The notes under the pieces are model-generated. The model saw nothing but the letters and a program-made list of their open reading frames with translations. It ran no database searches and had not been told where the DNA came from. Positions 33,401 to 46,159 of a stretch of 64,000 nucleotides of DNA are shown piece after piece (the first letter of the stretch is position 1; every line of letters starts with the position of its first letter). Position numbers and translations under genes: made by a program. Source of the DNA: Eumeta japonica (Eukaryota; Arthropoda; Insecta; Lepidoptera; Psychidae); NCBI GenBank assembly GCA_005406025.1, contig BGZK01000295.1, positions 186,001-250,000 on the forward strand, read 5' to 3'.

Positions 33401-35415
33401 TACGTCGTGGTTGTACTATATTCGGAGTTTTCTCTATTTAGAAATAATTATCAAAGCAGGTTTCACGATTGTTCAATTATCAAAAAAAAAAAAATTATGA
33501 ATAGATCTAAACAAAACCTTTTGCAAAAAATAACGTTTATAATATTGTTTGTTAAGTTCGTTACTAATTAAATTTACTCGAGTGTTAAAGTAAATTATGA
33601 AATTTTTCATGTGTACCTTAGCTCCACTGTTGGAAATAAGTATTATCTTTATGATGATTCTTTTAAAAGTATTCTATCAAGTTTTTAATCACGCCATTTT
33701 CAAATATAACCCTCCACGATGTTTTTATTATACATTGAGAGGGTTTTACTTTAACCCTTTGGGCTGGCTCAGAGCGGATTGAGGGCTGATAGCGGCCAGT
33801 GTCGTGAACGCAACAATAACTTCCAGAGCCGAAGGCTTAACCTACTCTTCGAGGCGTGGAGCGAGCGTCTTAGTTTGACTTTAAAATATGTGCATCAATT
33901 CGTAGTATTAGTAGTAATAATTAACTGTTTCAGCCTTGCCTTCTGGTCGAATACAAGGCTCTTTAACTCTGAATTTTTTCATTTATGCTATATAATTAGT
34001 TAGTTTAAAGTAATGTAATGTTAATAATATATTTAATTGCATATAATAAGGTCTTATAGTTAAAATAAGTATTATTTTTAATGACTATTAGTTTCTAATG
34101 TCATTTATATTAAAGTGATTAGTTTTCTCTTTATAAATATATCATAACTTACTTTAAAATAATTTTAATACTACACATAACTTTTAACTGAATATCGAAG
34201 CAAACTTAAGTGGGAGTATCGTATCTATAATTATTAATGATAGTAATTTATTTATGATATATGCACATTACTAAATTATGGAAAGCCTCTAGCTTCTTCA
34301 TTGCTATGCTGCGACACAATTGCTGGTTTTCGAGTCTTTGCCTTTTAGAAGACACCTTACTGGACGAAAGAGAAAAAAAGAAATTGAAAAATGGACAGAA
34401 ATATTATCGATACTATGGGTGTTGTGTTTTTTAAATTCATTGTCGAGGAGCCCTTTAAATATCTACAATTTTCTAAGGTACTTCAGAAATAGGAGGTCCT
34501 TCACTAAACTTGTTTTTAAGTATGTTGTACTATATCCCTGTTATCAAGTAATTGTATGTAGTTATTATTTTAACTCAGCAGATTCAATGAAAAATTGAAA
34601 AACTTTCTTCGGGTTTCGTTTAGTAATTGTTAGCGAATAGAGCGTGATACTGCAGAGTTTCATTATGCAATTTTACGCATATTTTCTTTATTATTAATTT
34701 ATCAAGTGCTTTCCCTATTTTTTCTCAAAAATTTATTGCTTTGTTAATTTTTTTCATTAAAGACCCACAAGTAAACAATGTCGATTAAAAATAAAATGGA
34801 ATTTAATATTTTCTTTGTCTTGATTCGTTCTTTTTTTTTGTTACATTTGAGACTACTTAAATCTATCTTAAATAGTTTATAGTCCGTTCGAAACGACTTA
34901 CTTAAAAGTAAGAATTTTATAGAGTTGAAACTTAGGTCTAAGACTTACAGATAGTGAATCTGGATTCAAGAGGATATAAAAACAAACTTTTATAAGACTC
35001 TAGTATCGGGGTATGAACAGTAACCATTGGTATCAACAGTTAAAACAGCGAGAACGCAGATTGGGTAGTTGCATAACAAAACAAAGTGACATATGGATTC
35101 AACGAATAAAATATAAACATTAAATTATATAAATTCTATACTGAGTTAGCTACTTTTTACAGGGTTTGTCAGGATATGTGTAAGGAAAATATTTGTCAGG
35201 TATACTTTAAAAAAATAATCACAAACATGTTTTCACTATTTTAAAAATAATACTATATTTTGAACAAATAATACTAACTGTAGAGTGAAACGTACGTATT
35301 TGATTTTATTTTATTCTAAACTAGCTGAAAGGTTTGTAATAATATTTTTTAGAATAAAGTAGATTATGGCCTGGAATGGTATACAAAATAAAAGTGGCAA
35401 TAGGACTGAAATTGA
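33401..35415. other. Unassigned AT-rich stretch
   Basis: Contains small plus-strand frames (about 33597-33782, 33779-34003, 34320-34598) with no recognisable domain; the last is rich in basic residues but matches nothing I know. A GC-richer patch lies at about 33750-33880. Confidence 0.35.
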
Positions 35416-35700
35416 AATGGAGAGCCGGATTGACGACAACGACAGGAATGAAATTGCAAACGAGGGTGGTAACGGGATCAGGATGTGGCCTGGTTGGAAT
35501 CAGAATTGATATTGGAATCACAAGCGGGATCGGTAGGTGGCCTGGTCGCAAACGGAACTGCGATTGGAAATACAAGCGGGATCAGGATGTGGCCTGGTTG
35601 GAATCAGAATTGATATTGGAATCACAAGCGGGATCGGGAGATGGCCTGGTCAGAATCAGAACTGAAATCAGAACGTACATGAAACCGGATTGGAATCGGT
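35416..35700 (+). repeat. 52-bp minisatellite with 104-bp higher-order unit
   Basis: GGGATC-started units begin at 35474, 35526, 35578 and 35630, exactly 52 bp apart. Units 1 and 3 (35474-35525 and 35578-35629) are identical over all 52 bases, while units 2 and 4 differ from them, so the array is A-B-A-B. Each has GTGGCCTGGT or a close variant. Degenerate GGAATTGGAATC-like words extend upstream to about 35416 and downstream to about 35860. The 117-codon frame across it is a by-product of the repeat. Confidence 0.85.
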
Positions 35701-36420
35701 CGCTGTCCCAGGATCAAGATCAGGATTAATAGTCAGTTCGAGATCGGATTTAAGACTGGGAAGTACACAGGAGTGTAGAATCGAACTGAAATTAGAATCG
35801 GGATTGAATTCTTGATTCGAAGTGAGAATATTGGGATTAGAATTACGAACAAGGCATAGATTATAACCTACAATGAAACTGAATAAATGCTAAACAAAAC
35901 TGAACACAAATTTTAAACTGAAAGTAGGACTGGGTTTATAGATCAAAACTGAGATCAAATTCAATTATAGGTCTATCAGATCTGTCGCTGGCATCAACTT
36001 CAAAAACAAGTAATTTTTATAAATATTTAAATACTTAAAGTGTATAACACTGTCTTAAGGTACTATACTGAAATTTCATAAAAAAAATACTTGAAGCTTA
36101 ATGTTAAGAAATGTAGTAACTATTTTAAGTGGAATTGGAAAGGCAGTTTTTGTGACGTGTTATCTATTAATTGAAGCATATATAATGCTTTAAACGATTT
36201 TTATCCATGAACTCCATAGGAAGTATTTATATGTATTGAACGCTTATCTAAATTGGACACCAATTTAAATTACATTTAAATTACGGTTTCCCTCAATGCA
36301 CTTAATATGCCCATACAAATAAATCAAGTCACGTCGTAACCGTTGCATACGCAATTAATACCTCTCAATTTCGACGATAATTGTTGAACCTTTCTGCGAT
36401 TTTTATTATCATAGATAATA
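35701..36420. other. AT-rich stretch after the minisatellite
   Basis: The first 160 bp still contain degenerate GGAAT/GATT words related to the minisatellite. The rest is plain AT-rich DNA. Confidence 0.4.
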
Positions 36421-36650
36421 AACCACCTGTCGCTCTATTATTTATAGAGATTATTATCGTGAGCAATAAATCGAGCAAGTTTCAATCGGAGCTCGACTAC
36501 CATCGGCCGGCGTCGGCCTGCGCCCGCGCCGTCGGGATAATGCTCGGCCGGGAGCGGACCATTACGTCCGGCGTGTTTGTTTTATAGCGCGGAGAGCCTG
36601 TGACCGCGCCGGCCGGCCACGTCGATTAAAGTAATTCCATGTATCTGGGG
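36421..36650. promoter_or_regulatory. GC-rich block with Hox/Cdx-type words
   Basis: The AT-rich side has CAATAAATCG, TTATTTATAG and GATAATAAAC words. The core at about 36490-36625 is strongly CG-rich (GGCCGGCGTCGGCCTGCGCC). No element resemblance was seen. The mixture of homeodomain-type words with a CG-rich core fits regulatory DNA. Confidence 0.3.
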
Positions 36651-37180
36651 TGAGTCGGTTGAGTATAGCGTACGTTCATACCCTAGAGCGAACGAGAACG
36701 TTTAAGGTGGTCTGTTTGTTTAAGGCTACCTAGACTTTTGAGTTACGCCTTTCGGATAGCAAAACTCCAGTTTTGATTTTAAGAGAAGTTCGATTCATAG
36801 CATGTTAGAAATTTTTCAACTTGCAGCCTAATCTCGGCGTTGGGGTCGCGTTCCCGGTTTGTTGTCTCGTTAGTATTCATGAAACGTGTGGAGTTTGAGT
36901 GGCTGATGTGTGATAGTCGCGAAGCGTAACGTTACACAAGCATCAAAGATGTACATTAACAAATACGTTTGCTGTAAAGGTGAAAGGTGCAAATGAGAGA
37001 GTAAAAGGAATTAAATATATATATATTTGCAATTACTTGGATAACCAAACGTCTAAAGTGAAAAGAAAAAATATAAATATGGATAAAAAGGAACAGTATC
37101 AAAATTTTAGAGATGTTAGAAGAGAGAAAACTATTAATTAGTGACAAAAAATAAAACCAAAAAAATATTTTCTAACTCAA
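36651..37180. other. Unassigned; may include the decayed front of the RTE element
   Basis: From about 36960 the plus strand is rich in Lys and Asn codons and could belong to the linker of the RTE element that follows. No motif confirms it. Confidence 0.3.
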
Positions 37181-38955
37181 AAAAACAGATACGGGAAAAT
37201 ATCAGAGAAGAAAAGAAAGATGAAAAATATAATAGAGATAATCAAAAAAAAAACTAGTGGACCAAAGAAAGCTTTCAAATAATTAATGGAATAAGGTAAG
37301 GAATGGATACCTAGACTAAAGAGAAACTAATCCAACCACGTGACACAAGGTAAAGAAATTCAGAATGTAGCAACTGAGTACTACAGATCTTTCTACTCTG
37401 AGAACAAGGATGATAACGAAATGCATACTAGCAATCCAATAAGAAAATGCAACGATGTGTCTCTAAAACTTTTGTCAGAAGTGCATAAAGCCATTCATTC
37501 CCAAAAATTATAAAGAGCTCCAAAGCCTGATAATATTCCTAATGAGCTGTTAAAAAGCACAGAAAATGAATTGAATTCCGTTTAGGTGAAGTTGTTTAAT
37601 CACATCCTCGATACAGGTATATTATCAAATTGGTGGATACAATCAAATATTGTTTTGCTATATAAGAAAGGGCCTGAGGAAGAAATTGGCAATTATAGAA
37701 CAATAAGTCTCTCATATCTAACATCTACAGGATTTTTGCAAAAGTAATCCTAGAAAGAATAACAAAAATACTAGATGAATCATGGATACAGGAAACGAAT
37801 GTACATAGGTTTTGTTGACTAATTTACAGCATTGGACAGTTTGAACCACAGTGAACACTTAGACAGCAAGAAGTGGAAAACACCTACGTTGAGATTATTA
37901 GAAACATCTACAGCATAAGTGTAAGCCGCATATAGTTGGAATCAAAAGGAGATTTATTCCCCATAAATAGAGGAGTGGCAGAGAGATCTACTATCTCCAA
38001 AACTATTCACAGCTGTTTTAGAAAACATTTTTAGAAGTCCCGACTAGGAAAGTATGGTCTCAACATCAGTGTTTCTTGCCTAAATCATCCGAGATTCGCT
38101 GATAATCTCATCCTGATTGAAAGGATTCAAATAAACTACAGGCAATGTTATAAAAACTAGCCATCAAAAGTAAAGAAGTAGGACAGGAAATCAATAAAAG
38201 CAAAACGAAAGTAATGACTAATTCTATTGAAGTAGAGATAAAGTTAACGGAAAATACCTAGAATAAGTCAATGAATATATTTATTTGGGACAAGTAATAG
38301 CATCCAACGATCAAAAGTCCAAGGAAATAAATAAAAGGATAGCCAGTGCTTGGTGGAAATATCGGCCAATAAAAGAAATCATGAAGAGTAAGTGTCTTTA
38401 TCAAAAAGAAAACCTTTAATACTTGCATCTTTCTCTGCATAACATATGTATGCGAGATCTGATCTCTCACCCATAATCGCCGAATCAAACTAGCAAGGTG
38501 CCAACGGGCAATGGAGAGGAGTATGTTAGGAATAAAGCTCACTTATAAAATCAACAATACCAATATAAAAGAAAAAACTATAGTTATTGCATACTCACTC
38601 AAATTGATCATCTCAAATGGGGTTGGACAACATATGCTGCGTTGCACAACAAATAAATGGAGTAAGCAAGTTAACTTGTGGTATCCTTGAGATGGTGTAC
38701 CAAAAAAGGACACCCAATCAGGAGATGAGTGGCTGACATACGACTCACATTGGGACTACATTAGACAAGGGTTACAGCTAACAAATTACAGTGGAAACAG
38801 TTGGAGGAGGCCTATGTCAAAAGGCACACTGAACTGAGAGATATACTATAAACTGCATATATGATATGTATATATATATTCCTTAAATTTGCCATTTTTT
38901 GTGTTATTACTCTACTTGATTATTATTATTATATTGTCTCCAAAATAAAGTTTGA
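37181..38955 (+). pseudogene. RTE-clade LINE reverse transcriptase (dead)
   Basis: In working form this ORF2 copies its RNA into DNA at a nicked target. Reading the plus strand across frames gives, in order: GPKKAFK (about 37258), NVATEYYRSFYSENKD (about 37365-37412), APKPDNIPNELLK (about 37518-37557, APGPDNIP in relatives), LLYKKGPEEEIGNYRTISL (about 37656-37715), a finger/palm block, DLLSPKLFTAVLE (about 37985-38025), the active-site RFADNLILI (38092-38118), EVGQEINKSKTKVMTN, YIYLGQVI, a CR-RAMERSMLGI block (about 38495-38530), GHMLR-like and W.-QLEEAYVKRHTEL.. to about 38850. The active site is FADN instead of FADD (Asn codon 38104-38106), so it would be inactive even without the frameshifts. 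The 3' end has AATAAA near 38944. Confidence 0.85.
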
Positions 38956-41369
38956 TATTAATTCCTTGTTTAATTGATTTCATTGATTTATTTGATATAT
39001 AATTTAAAATATTTCAAAATAATTTATTATTATTGTTCTATTTAATGTGACGTCACCCTACTATAATTTATTACTATTATAATTAATAAAATTGACTTGA
39101 AATTATTTATTTTTTTACTAATTAACTTACATAATTTCTAAAATAATTCGAATCGATGATATTTCATTACATTGAAAAATATTTTCTATTTATGAACATA
39201 TTAACATTCTCTAATTATTACTATATTTAAACCATAATAAAAATATACTGATTTTGTTAAAAAACTTTATTGTTTTTTATTATTTTACTACATATTTAAT
39301 TTATTAGTAATTATTAATTACAAATTTCTAATATTAACTTAAATGTTTCACATCTTCCGGGCGAGTCGTGACGTCCAAAAGTTTTTTATGTCATATTTTT
39401 GTATTGATGATATTTTATGATCCCAATGCCTAACTTGAAATCAACAGTAATTGGGATAATCTGATTTAAGAGCAGTGTAACCATATTTTTTGAAATTGAT
39501 GTTAGGGAGTGTCTAATCTTAAAAATATTAAGTATACGGGAGTGTAGTGTCGGGCGCATACCCTACAAAGTTATATTTATTTTGATTTTGTATCGTATTT
39601 TAACATATTTCTTTTAACTATATTAACGCGAAACTATGACAGAAAAAATAACATAATTACATTCACTCTCAACGAAGCATTATATTGCATAGGTAAAATG
39701 TAGAAAACGGGTCCCGAAATTTGCGGGATTTTCGAAGTATGTTTTACATGGAGAGAACGCATCTTGTAGTCAGTAAAATAAATGAATGCTTTTAATCAAC
39801 ACATATTTTTGATAATATTATTATAAGTTAGAAAGCATTTTTGCTGTCATTATGTTTCTACATTTTAAGAATTCACTATTGAATGATTTTAGTCACATGT
39901 GTAGCTATTTATGACAAAAACAAAAGCCTTTTCTGCTAGAAATTTAATTATTCCTGGAATTATGAAACTACATCTTTTTTAGGAAAGTATCAACAAAACT
40001 ATTATAACATGATTTAAGTGATGCATGCATTCAGAGCCACCGACACCGAGTGATCAGTGTGACCGCAGCGCGGTACGACAAAGTATTTGAAATATTCCGA
40101 ATAATATTATAAATTGGGACGTATGTTTATTTCTTTACCTACTTATTTCTCTACTGCTACGAGACTATTGAATACAAGACTTAGTTTATGCCTTCGAATA
40201 AGAATAATATTTAAAAAGAAAAATGCAGTGTTTTAGTAATAATCTAATAAGCATACATAATGAAATGAAATCAATCCATCAAGAAAAGCTGCTTGAAAAA
40301 GTAAGTTTTATAAAGCCTGTATATAAAAAAAATTAAACTAAGCTATCTAACTCGAGTCCCAAATTTTTTTCTTTTTAAGTGCTTATAGAAAAAGGAAACA
40401 TTAATATACCACAAAGATTACCATTGGTACCAGAAGGGAGAAAATGTGGTTATCATTCCGAAAACACTTTGAGAATTTTAAGAATTAATCTTTTTCCCCA
40501 AAAAGAATGGTTATATAAATAAATTCACTTTTATTAAAAGTAATAGTTTAATAAATTTCCATACTTTTTATTAAGGAAAAAATCAGTTAAATATCTATCT
40601 AGCTGAGAAATTCGTGATATTTTTTTAGCAATTAACGAATACTCTTCAATAGTCAGCCCTACAATGCAACGGTAACAATATAAGTACTAGGCTTTTATAA
40701 CAACACAGCAAATTTTCTTTAGAGCGTATCGTTTCCGCGGCCAGTGATCAATCCATCGACTGAGTTATTTTAATTGGTGCTAAATGTCATTGATCACAAT
40801 CGCTTCCGAACGGGTACACTTGGCAAAATTGTATATATATTTTTTAATATTGAAATAGATTTCTAAAATGCAAGTGATAAAGAGGGGAATATAATGATTG
40901 GCTTTTCACTATTGCCATTAGAAATGTTTTCGGAAAGTTATAAATGAATTAGAATAAATATGTATCAAAAAGTCATTATAATTGTTACATAAAAATTTTA
41001 CACAGTCTATAGAAAGTAAAGAATAACTGCTTTATAATATTGTCGTGGAAAAAATATTATTGAAGACCATGGTATTTTGATTTTAGTTTTTTAATTAAGC
41101 AAACTGGTTTCAAACATTTCAACAAATATTCTAATTGTTATTTTGAAACTAAAAGTGTTTTAGTTAAGACCTTTCTAATTACATACAGTAATTATTGAAT
41201 TCATGTTAGTTTTTCATCTTTTTTTTCTATTTTATATTCTCTTAAATTCTCGGGATTGTTGGCAACTTTAAATATTTCATGTAAAATGTTTTTGTACACT
41301 TGGTTTTATTTATAAAATATGCGATAAGATTGTCTGGACATTGTTAAAGTATATATAATTTTGTAATAA
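38956..41369. other. AT-rich desert
   Basis: Very AT-rich. Slightly GC-richer patches occur at about 39350-39380, 40025-40080 (CACCGACACCGAGTGATCAG) and 40735-40815. No gene or element was recognised. Confidence 0.45.
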
Positions 41370-41580
41370 ACTAGTGTTTACCCGTCCGCTTTGCATGGCG
41401 TAAATTGAAATTTAGAAATGATCGTTTTTGACAGAATGAATTCCCTCATCTTTTATATCGGCCGATCTCGCTGTCAGTTGTGATCCCGATCACGGTCCTG
41501 CTTTCGACGTCAATTCTTGTTCCACTCTAGGTCTTGTTCTGAATTCCAATATATTCCCTTATGCTGTTCTTGGCATAATT
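41370..41580 (-). mobile_element. Lep1-type Helitron-like fragment (3' part, minus strand)
   Basis: The plus strand ACTAGTGTTTACCCGTCCGC at about 41370 is the reverse complement of a GCGGACGGGTAAACACTAGT terminus, the usual CTAG-T end of Lep1-like elements. Inside are GATC-rich phrases (GATCCCGATCACGGTCC) resembling the minisatellite words at 35.5 kb. No 5' end was found. Confidence 0.5.
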
Positions 41581-44207
41581 AATTTGTAAATATTACAAAT
41601 GGATAAAAAAAATTGGTAAAGTAAATAAACAGTCCAAAAGCGAAATTTGCGACCCGAACGTCTGTGCGAACACAAACGTTTTTTCCTTTTGATATCAAGA
41701 AAAATATTCCAAGAAAATCATTTCATCGATCTATTCGTTTACGATAGAGAAAATTCATAGATATTTACTAACACACCGACTGTACCACAATCACGATGAG
41801 CGCCCATTGAGTCACTAACTAGAAATTCGATTTGTGCCCAAAGAATTCGTTAAGAGCTATTCACAAGTAATGATTGACATCCGACGAACATAGCTACCGG
41901 CCAAATGACCGGGCGCGCGCCCGATAGCCGGCCGGCGTATCTATTTTTTTTTTCTTTTAGAGACAAACATAACTGTTACTTCCAACAAGCTACTGAGCAC
42001 AACCAACATCGTGCCGCAACAAAAGATTTAGTTAACACCTTTGAAACGATGAAATATTATAGTTGACCTCTAACTGTACAGTTATTGAGACGTCCAATTG
42101 CAATTTTCATTTGTACATCTCGTACTTTATATCCGTATAACGAAGATTTAGTAATCACTTTGTCCGTTCCGAATTGTCCGTTAATTGTTGACTAATGAGG
42201 TTGTGTCGCGAACAAAGATGATGTGGTGATAATTACTCAATACTCAACTAGAAACCTTATAGAACTACGAGTAAAGTACAATATTTATGATGGAACGGTG
42301 GCGTGATTAAGAAAAGAGTGGTCGAAGCAAACTTCACCATCATCGACTCAGAACAGTTTGCACTTTGTTAGCTGGATACAGCCTTTGTTAGCTGGATAGG
42401 TTCTGATCATCAGTATGACCATAACAGAGTTTATGTTTAGTTAATAGTATGTAAACACTATACCACTTACACTTGCATGTTTTGCGTGAATCTTTGCAAT
42501 TTAGAAAAAAGATGCGTATCTCCTGTGTCATATGGAATTAGTACATGTATCCCCTTTTCATCATTCGACACACAATTGCTTTATTTTTATGTTTTCTTTT
42601 TTTTTTTGTAAATCATTGTACTTCGGAAAACCGTTTTAATTACAGATCTCAGTTAAATATTATATACAGGTCATATCGGTATTCCATAATGTGAATTCTA
42701 ATGCACAGTTTGTGCGTGATTATGTTGTAGGTATATTTTATCCTTATCTTTTTTGTCCTCATTAGTCCTTCAATAAATAGCATGAATCCCATTGCGAACC
42801 ATAAATTTGTTGTTGATTTAAATTAGAAATCTGATACTTTACCAGATAAATTGAAAAGCTATTTATACACATATTATTGTGTAGAACTTGAAACGAATGT
42901 TTATTGCAATCGGAGTTTTTAATAATAAGTAAAATAATTTACCTAAGTCTTCAGAAGGGTATAACTTCATAAGGAGTATTCATAGTGAGAACTTTATTAC
43001 GAAAGATATATAGTTTTTAAGGTATATAAGCAACCTCATATAATTATTTTATGAAAAAAAATGGAAGGATTCAGCACATTTACGTAATATCCTAATAAAA
43101 GGTTGCCTTATTTTTCATGATAGCGCTTTTGACCGCATGTTATCGCCCACGAGTCAAATCGTAAATGTATAATTTCACGTATATACAATACAATGGTGGT
43201 GTGCTTTTATATAAAGCTAAACGATGTGTCTTCCTTTTGGGAATATTACTTTATTAGCCAAAGTTGGTTTTCGTGCTTCAAACGTGTATGCCCCTTCTGT
43301 TCTTTATCCTATGACTAAATTGTATGAATAAAACCCTATATTCTATGATCGTAGGTAGCTTATTAAAGCTAAAAATAATTTCTATGGTTTAAATTTATAA
43401 AAACATAGCATTTGTGACTTATGTGCGACAAGGTAAGGGTTATTTTTTGAACAGAAAATACGCTTAGTTTCTATAATTATTGCATTTACATATAGCCATG
43501 GCTACTTTTCCTAACTAGCAATTAAGTATAATCGACAACATCAATTCCATGCATCTAGTGGGATGTGTTCCAAAAACTACAAAATACATTACTGTTACAT
43601 CGTTTGTACGTACAAACACTTTCCTTCTCTCTGTCTTTTAATGTGCATATCACTCGAGAAGTACTTTTTCAATTTACCTCGGTTTTAACCTAATTCATAA
43701 ATTATTTATTTGTCAATGCATTAGTATATATTTTTTTAATGCTGTAATAAGATACAATAAGATAAATAAAAATAATGTAGTAAATAAAATCGAAACAAAT
43801 ATTTCATCAGCGCGTTGTTTGCAATATGCTGTGTAGCCCCTGACACAATGTTTGACGTATATCAAAAATTTATACTCGTGCCAAATTAAATCACTTCAGG
43901 CTGTTTTTACATGAATTTCTGTAAATATTGCAAGCAATAGCGAGACTTTCGTCGGAATCGTAAGCGAAACGGGTATTGTGATCAGAACTGTGATTACGAT
44001 CGAGGCTAGGGTTAAAAGTGATATTGATTACCAGAATGCTATCGATACAAAATATGTTAGAATTTATGGAGAAAATATATAGCAATGATGGTGAAACAAA
44101 AAGTGGACACCTTATCAAATTCAAAAATTATATACTACATTTTCTGTAACTAAAGATAATTTTAGCCGTGCAACACACATACAAATGATTTCACCTATAT
44201 ATATATA
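41581..44207. other. AT-rich stretch with one GC-richer block and a small duplication
   Basis: The block at 41790-41945 is described separately. A 16-bp direct repeat CTTTGTTAGCTGGATA occurs at 42363-42378 and 42383-42398. At about 43935-44030 GATTACGATC-like words recall the minisatellite family. Nothing else was recognised. Confidence 0.4.
41790..41945. promoter_or_regulatory. GC-richer block with PBX/Meis-type site
   Basis: TGATTGACA at 41871-41879 is close to the PBX-Meis composite TGATTGACAG. It is followed by a CG-rich core with GGGCGCGCGCCCGATAGCC. No element resemblance. Enhancer candidate by motif and composition. Confidence 0.3.
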
Positions 44208-44273
44208 TATATGGATTTATAAAACTTAACAATATATATATATATATATTGTTAAGTTTTATAAATCCATATA
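44208..44273. repeat. 66-bp perfect palindrome without spacer
   Basis: Bases 44208-44240 are the exact reverse complement of 44241-44273. The outer arms contain GGATTTATAAAACTTAAC and the centre is a TA run. Such a structure could extrude as a cruciform and is often unstable. Confidence 0.95.
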
Positions 44274-44349
44274 GTTAAAATTGTTTATTCATATATTTTG
44301 TTAATGCTTAAACAAATGATAAGGATAAACATTTTATTTTAAATTGGTC

Positions 44350-44460
44350 AGCGTGAGTTTTCCAGAGTTAAGGCGCGTGCGCGGCGCGCGGACGGCCGCT
44401 CGCGGTCCGCTGAGCTCGTAATTTGCGGTTCTGCGTCACCGAGAACAGTTTTACAGTTAA
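44350..44460. promoter_or_regulatory. Short CG-rich block
   Basis: About 75 bp of very CG-rich DNA (GCGCGTGCGCGGCGCGCGGA, then CCGCTCGCGGTCCGCTGAGC) inside AT-rich flanks. It could be a promoter or enhancer core. No open frame or element motif was found. Confidence 0.25.
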
Positions 44461-44804
44461 TTTAAAACTTGTTTACTGAGACATAATGGCATTGCTATTA
44501 CGAATAATTCCGTTGTACTCCTATTTTTGCCAACACTTTTCTCATGTGACAATCTGTTTTGCCGATATTCGCAGACAGATTAAGATGATGCACTTACATA
44601 TAATGCGAAGGAGAATCACGACAAAACATTATTGTTGTCAAGAAATTCATGTAAGAATAAGATGATAGTTTTCCTTAAGATAATTTTTTTAGAGTAGAAG
44701 AAAATTTTCCCGTAAGCAACATCTACAGTACGTTATTAACAGTGTTGAGATGAATTGCGTCCTTGCGTACTCACCATCTCAGAGTTAGTTAGTTATTCAC
44801 TTCC
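44461..44804. other. Unassigned AT-rich stretch
   Basis: No feature was recognised. Confidence 0.4.
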
Positions 44805-45215
44805 TTAACACTAGAAAGACGGGAAAATCTATCTACCTACAAAGACGGCGACCGGTCAAATGACTGCCCCAATTTCATTAATATATTTTTTTATTTATGT
44901 GCTAAAATTGGTAACTATAGTAATAAAACAGGGTGTAATATATAATTATTTATTTAATTTCCATACAATTTAAACATTTTAACATTTTATTTACGTTACA
45001 AGAGCTGCAATGTGGCTTTTTGCAAGAGTCGCATACTTTATTAGTTTTATTTTTGCACTTCTGTATATAGCATTCTCGCCTTTTCCGACTTCCGGATTTT
45101 GAAGAGAAGATCGAGAAGTAGAAGGTGTGGACTCTTCGGGCGACAGTTCGGTTTCAGAGGGTCTCGGTTCAATTTCTACTTTGCCGCTATTTAGTTCTAA
45201 AACACTTCATGCATC
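44805..45215 (-). pseudogene. piggyBac-like element, 3' end with transposase C-terminal Cys-rich domain
   Basis: The plus-strand edge reads TTAA (44805-44808), the piggyBac target site, followed by CACTAGAAAGACGGG as a terminal-repeat-like end and a subterminal AAAGACGGCGACCGGTCAAA. On the minus strand the end of a transposase is readable: an acidic/Ser-rich linker (EIEPRPSETELSPEESTPS, about 45120-45177), then after a frameshift RKRRECYIQKC..KTNKVCDSCKKPHCSSC (about 45000-45095). The Cys/His spacing matches the zinc-binding C-terminal domain that piggyBac transposases use to bind their ends. The DDD catalytic core is absent and the sequence stops matching near 45215. The other end of the element was not found. 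Confidence 0.7.
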
Positions 45216-46159
45216 GATACTCAGATTACTATATCTTGGAGATATAGAAACCTAAAAAAACTATTATCCACTGAGTGATATTAGTTTTTTACGAAAAATT
45301 TTCTGTACAAGGAAAAAAAAATAGAAATTAAATGTTTCTGATATCATCTATGTTTAATATATGTTCGATTATCAGGTACTTAGAAAATTGAAATCCAGTT
45401 TTCAAATTTCCTAAATTCACTATGTTTCGTTGATTTTCTTCAATCTGATTAAATGATATATCGTTATAGTTGAAAATTGTAACACGAAACCAACGAGTAG
45501 AATGTTAAACGCAAAAGATTTTTTCTTAAATTGAATTTATCAGTAACTTTGGCATAAATTCATCATTTATTCAAATGAGAATAAATGATATGAAACATAG
45601 TTTGGTGTTTATGATACTGTATTGACAATATATGTATATTCAAATGGTCTAATCGTCCATATTTAGATAACCAAATACAAAACAATTGTAATTACGATTT
45701 CTTTTTTTTTAATTTGAAGTTACGAAAATTGAATGATTTTCATATTTTGATAAATTACTGTTTTCAATTCTATTTCTGAAAATCAAGTTATCATTGAATC
45801 TTATTTCATTTAAAGAAACCATTAAATCTTATTTAATCTTATTTAATTTTAAAAGTAGTGTTTTAATAAATAAATTTTAGATGTTTCAATCGATAAATGT
45901 AATAGCGGGAAGTGTTCGGGGGTAGCCTGTAAGGTCCAGTGTTATTTAATTTTTTCTATACGGCAATTACCCAAAAATGAATTTTATAATAAGATACCTT
46001 CACAATATCAAATGCTTCGATGAATCTCTTTGCTGGATTGGCAGCTTTATTGTTTATTGCTATGGCTTTAAATTAGGCTATTTTAAGCATTATTATTGTA
46101 TCGTTGGCACGAATTTGATAGTTGCTTACGATCGTAACAGATATAATGACACGGCGTCC
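45216..46159. other. AT-rich stretch, nothing recognised
   Basis: The short plus-strand frame at about 45977-46189 runs into the SINE and has no known domain. Nothing else was seen. Confidence 0.4.

Noticed and set aside
34320..34598. A 92-codon frame considered as a decayed LINE or gene exon
   Set aside because: No motif could be matched and composition is like the AT-rich flanks, so no call was made.
35376..35729. A 117-codon open frame with repeated W and D residues
   Set aside because: It is a reading of the 52-bp minisatellite and has no start or domain support.
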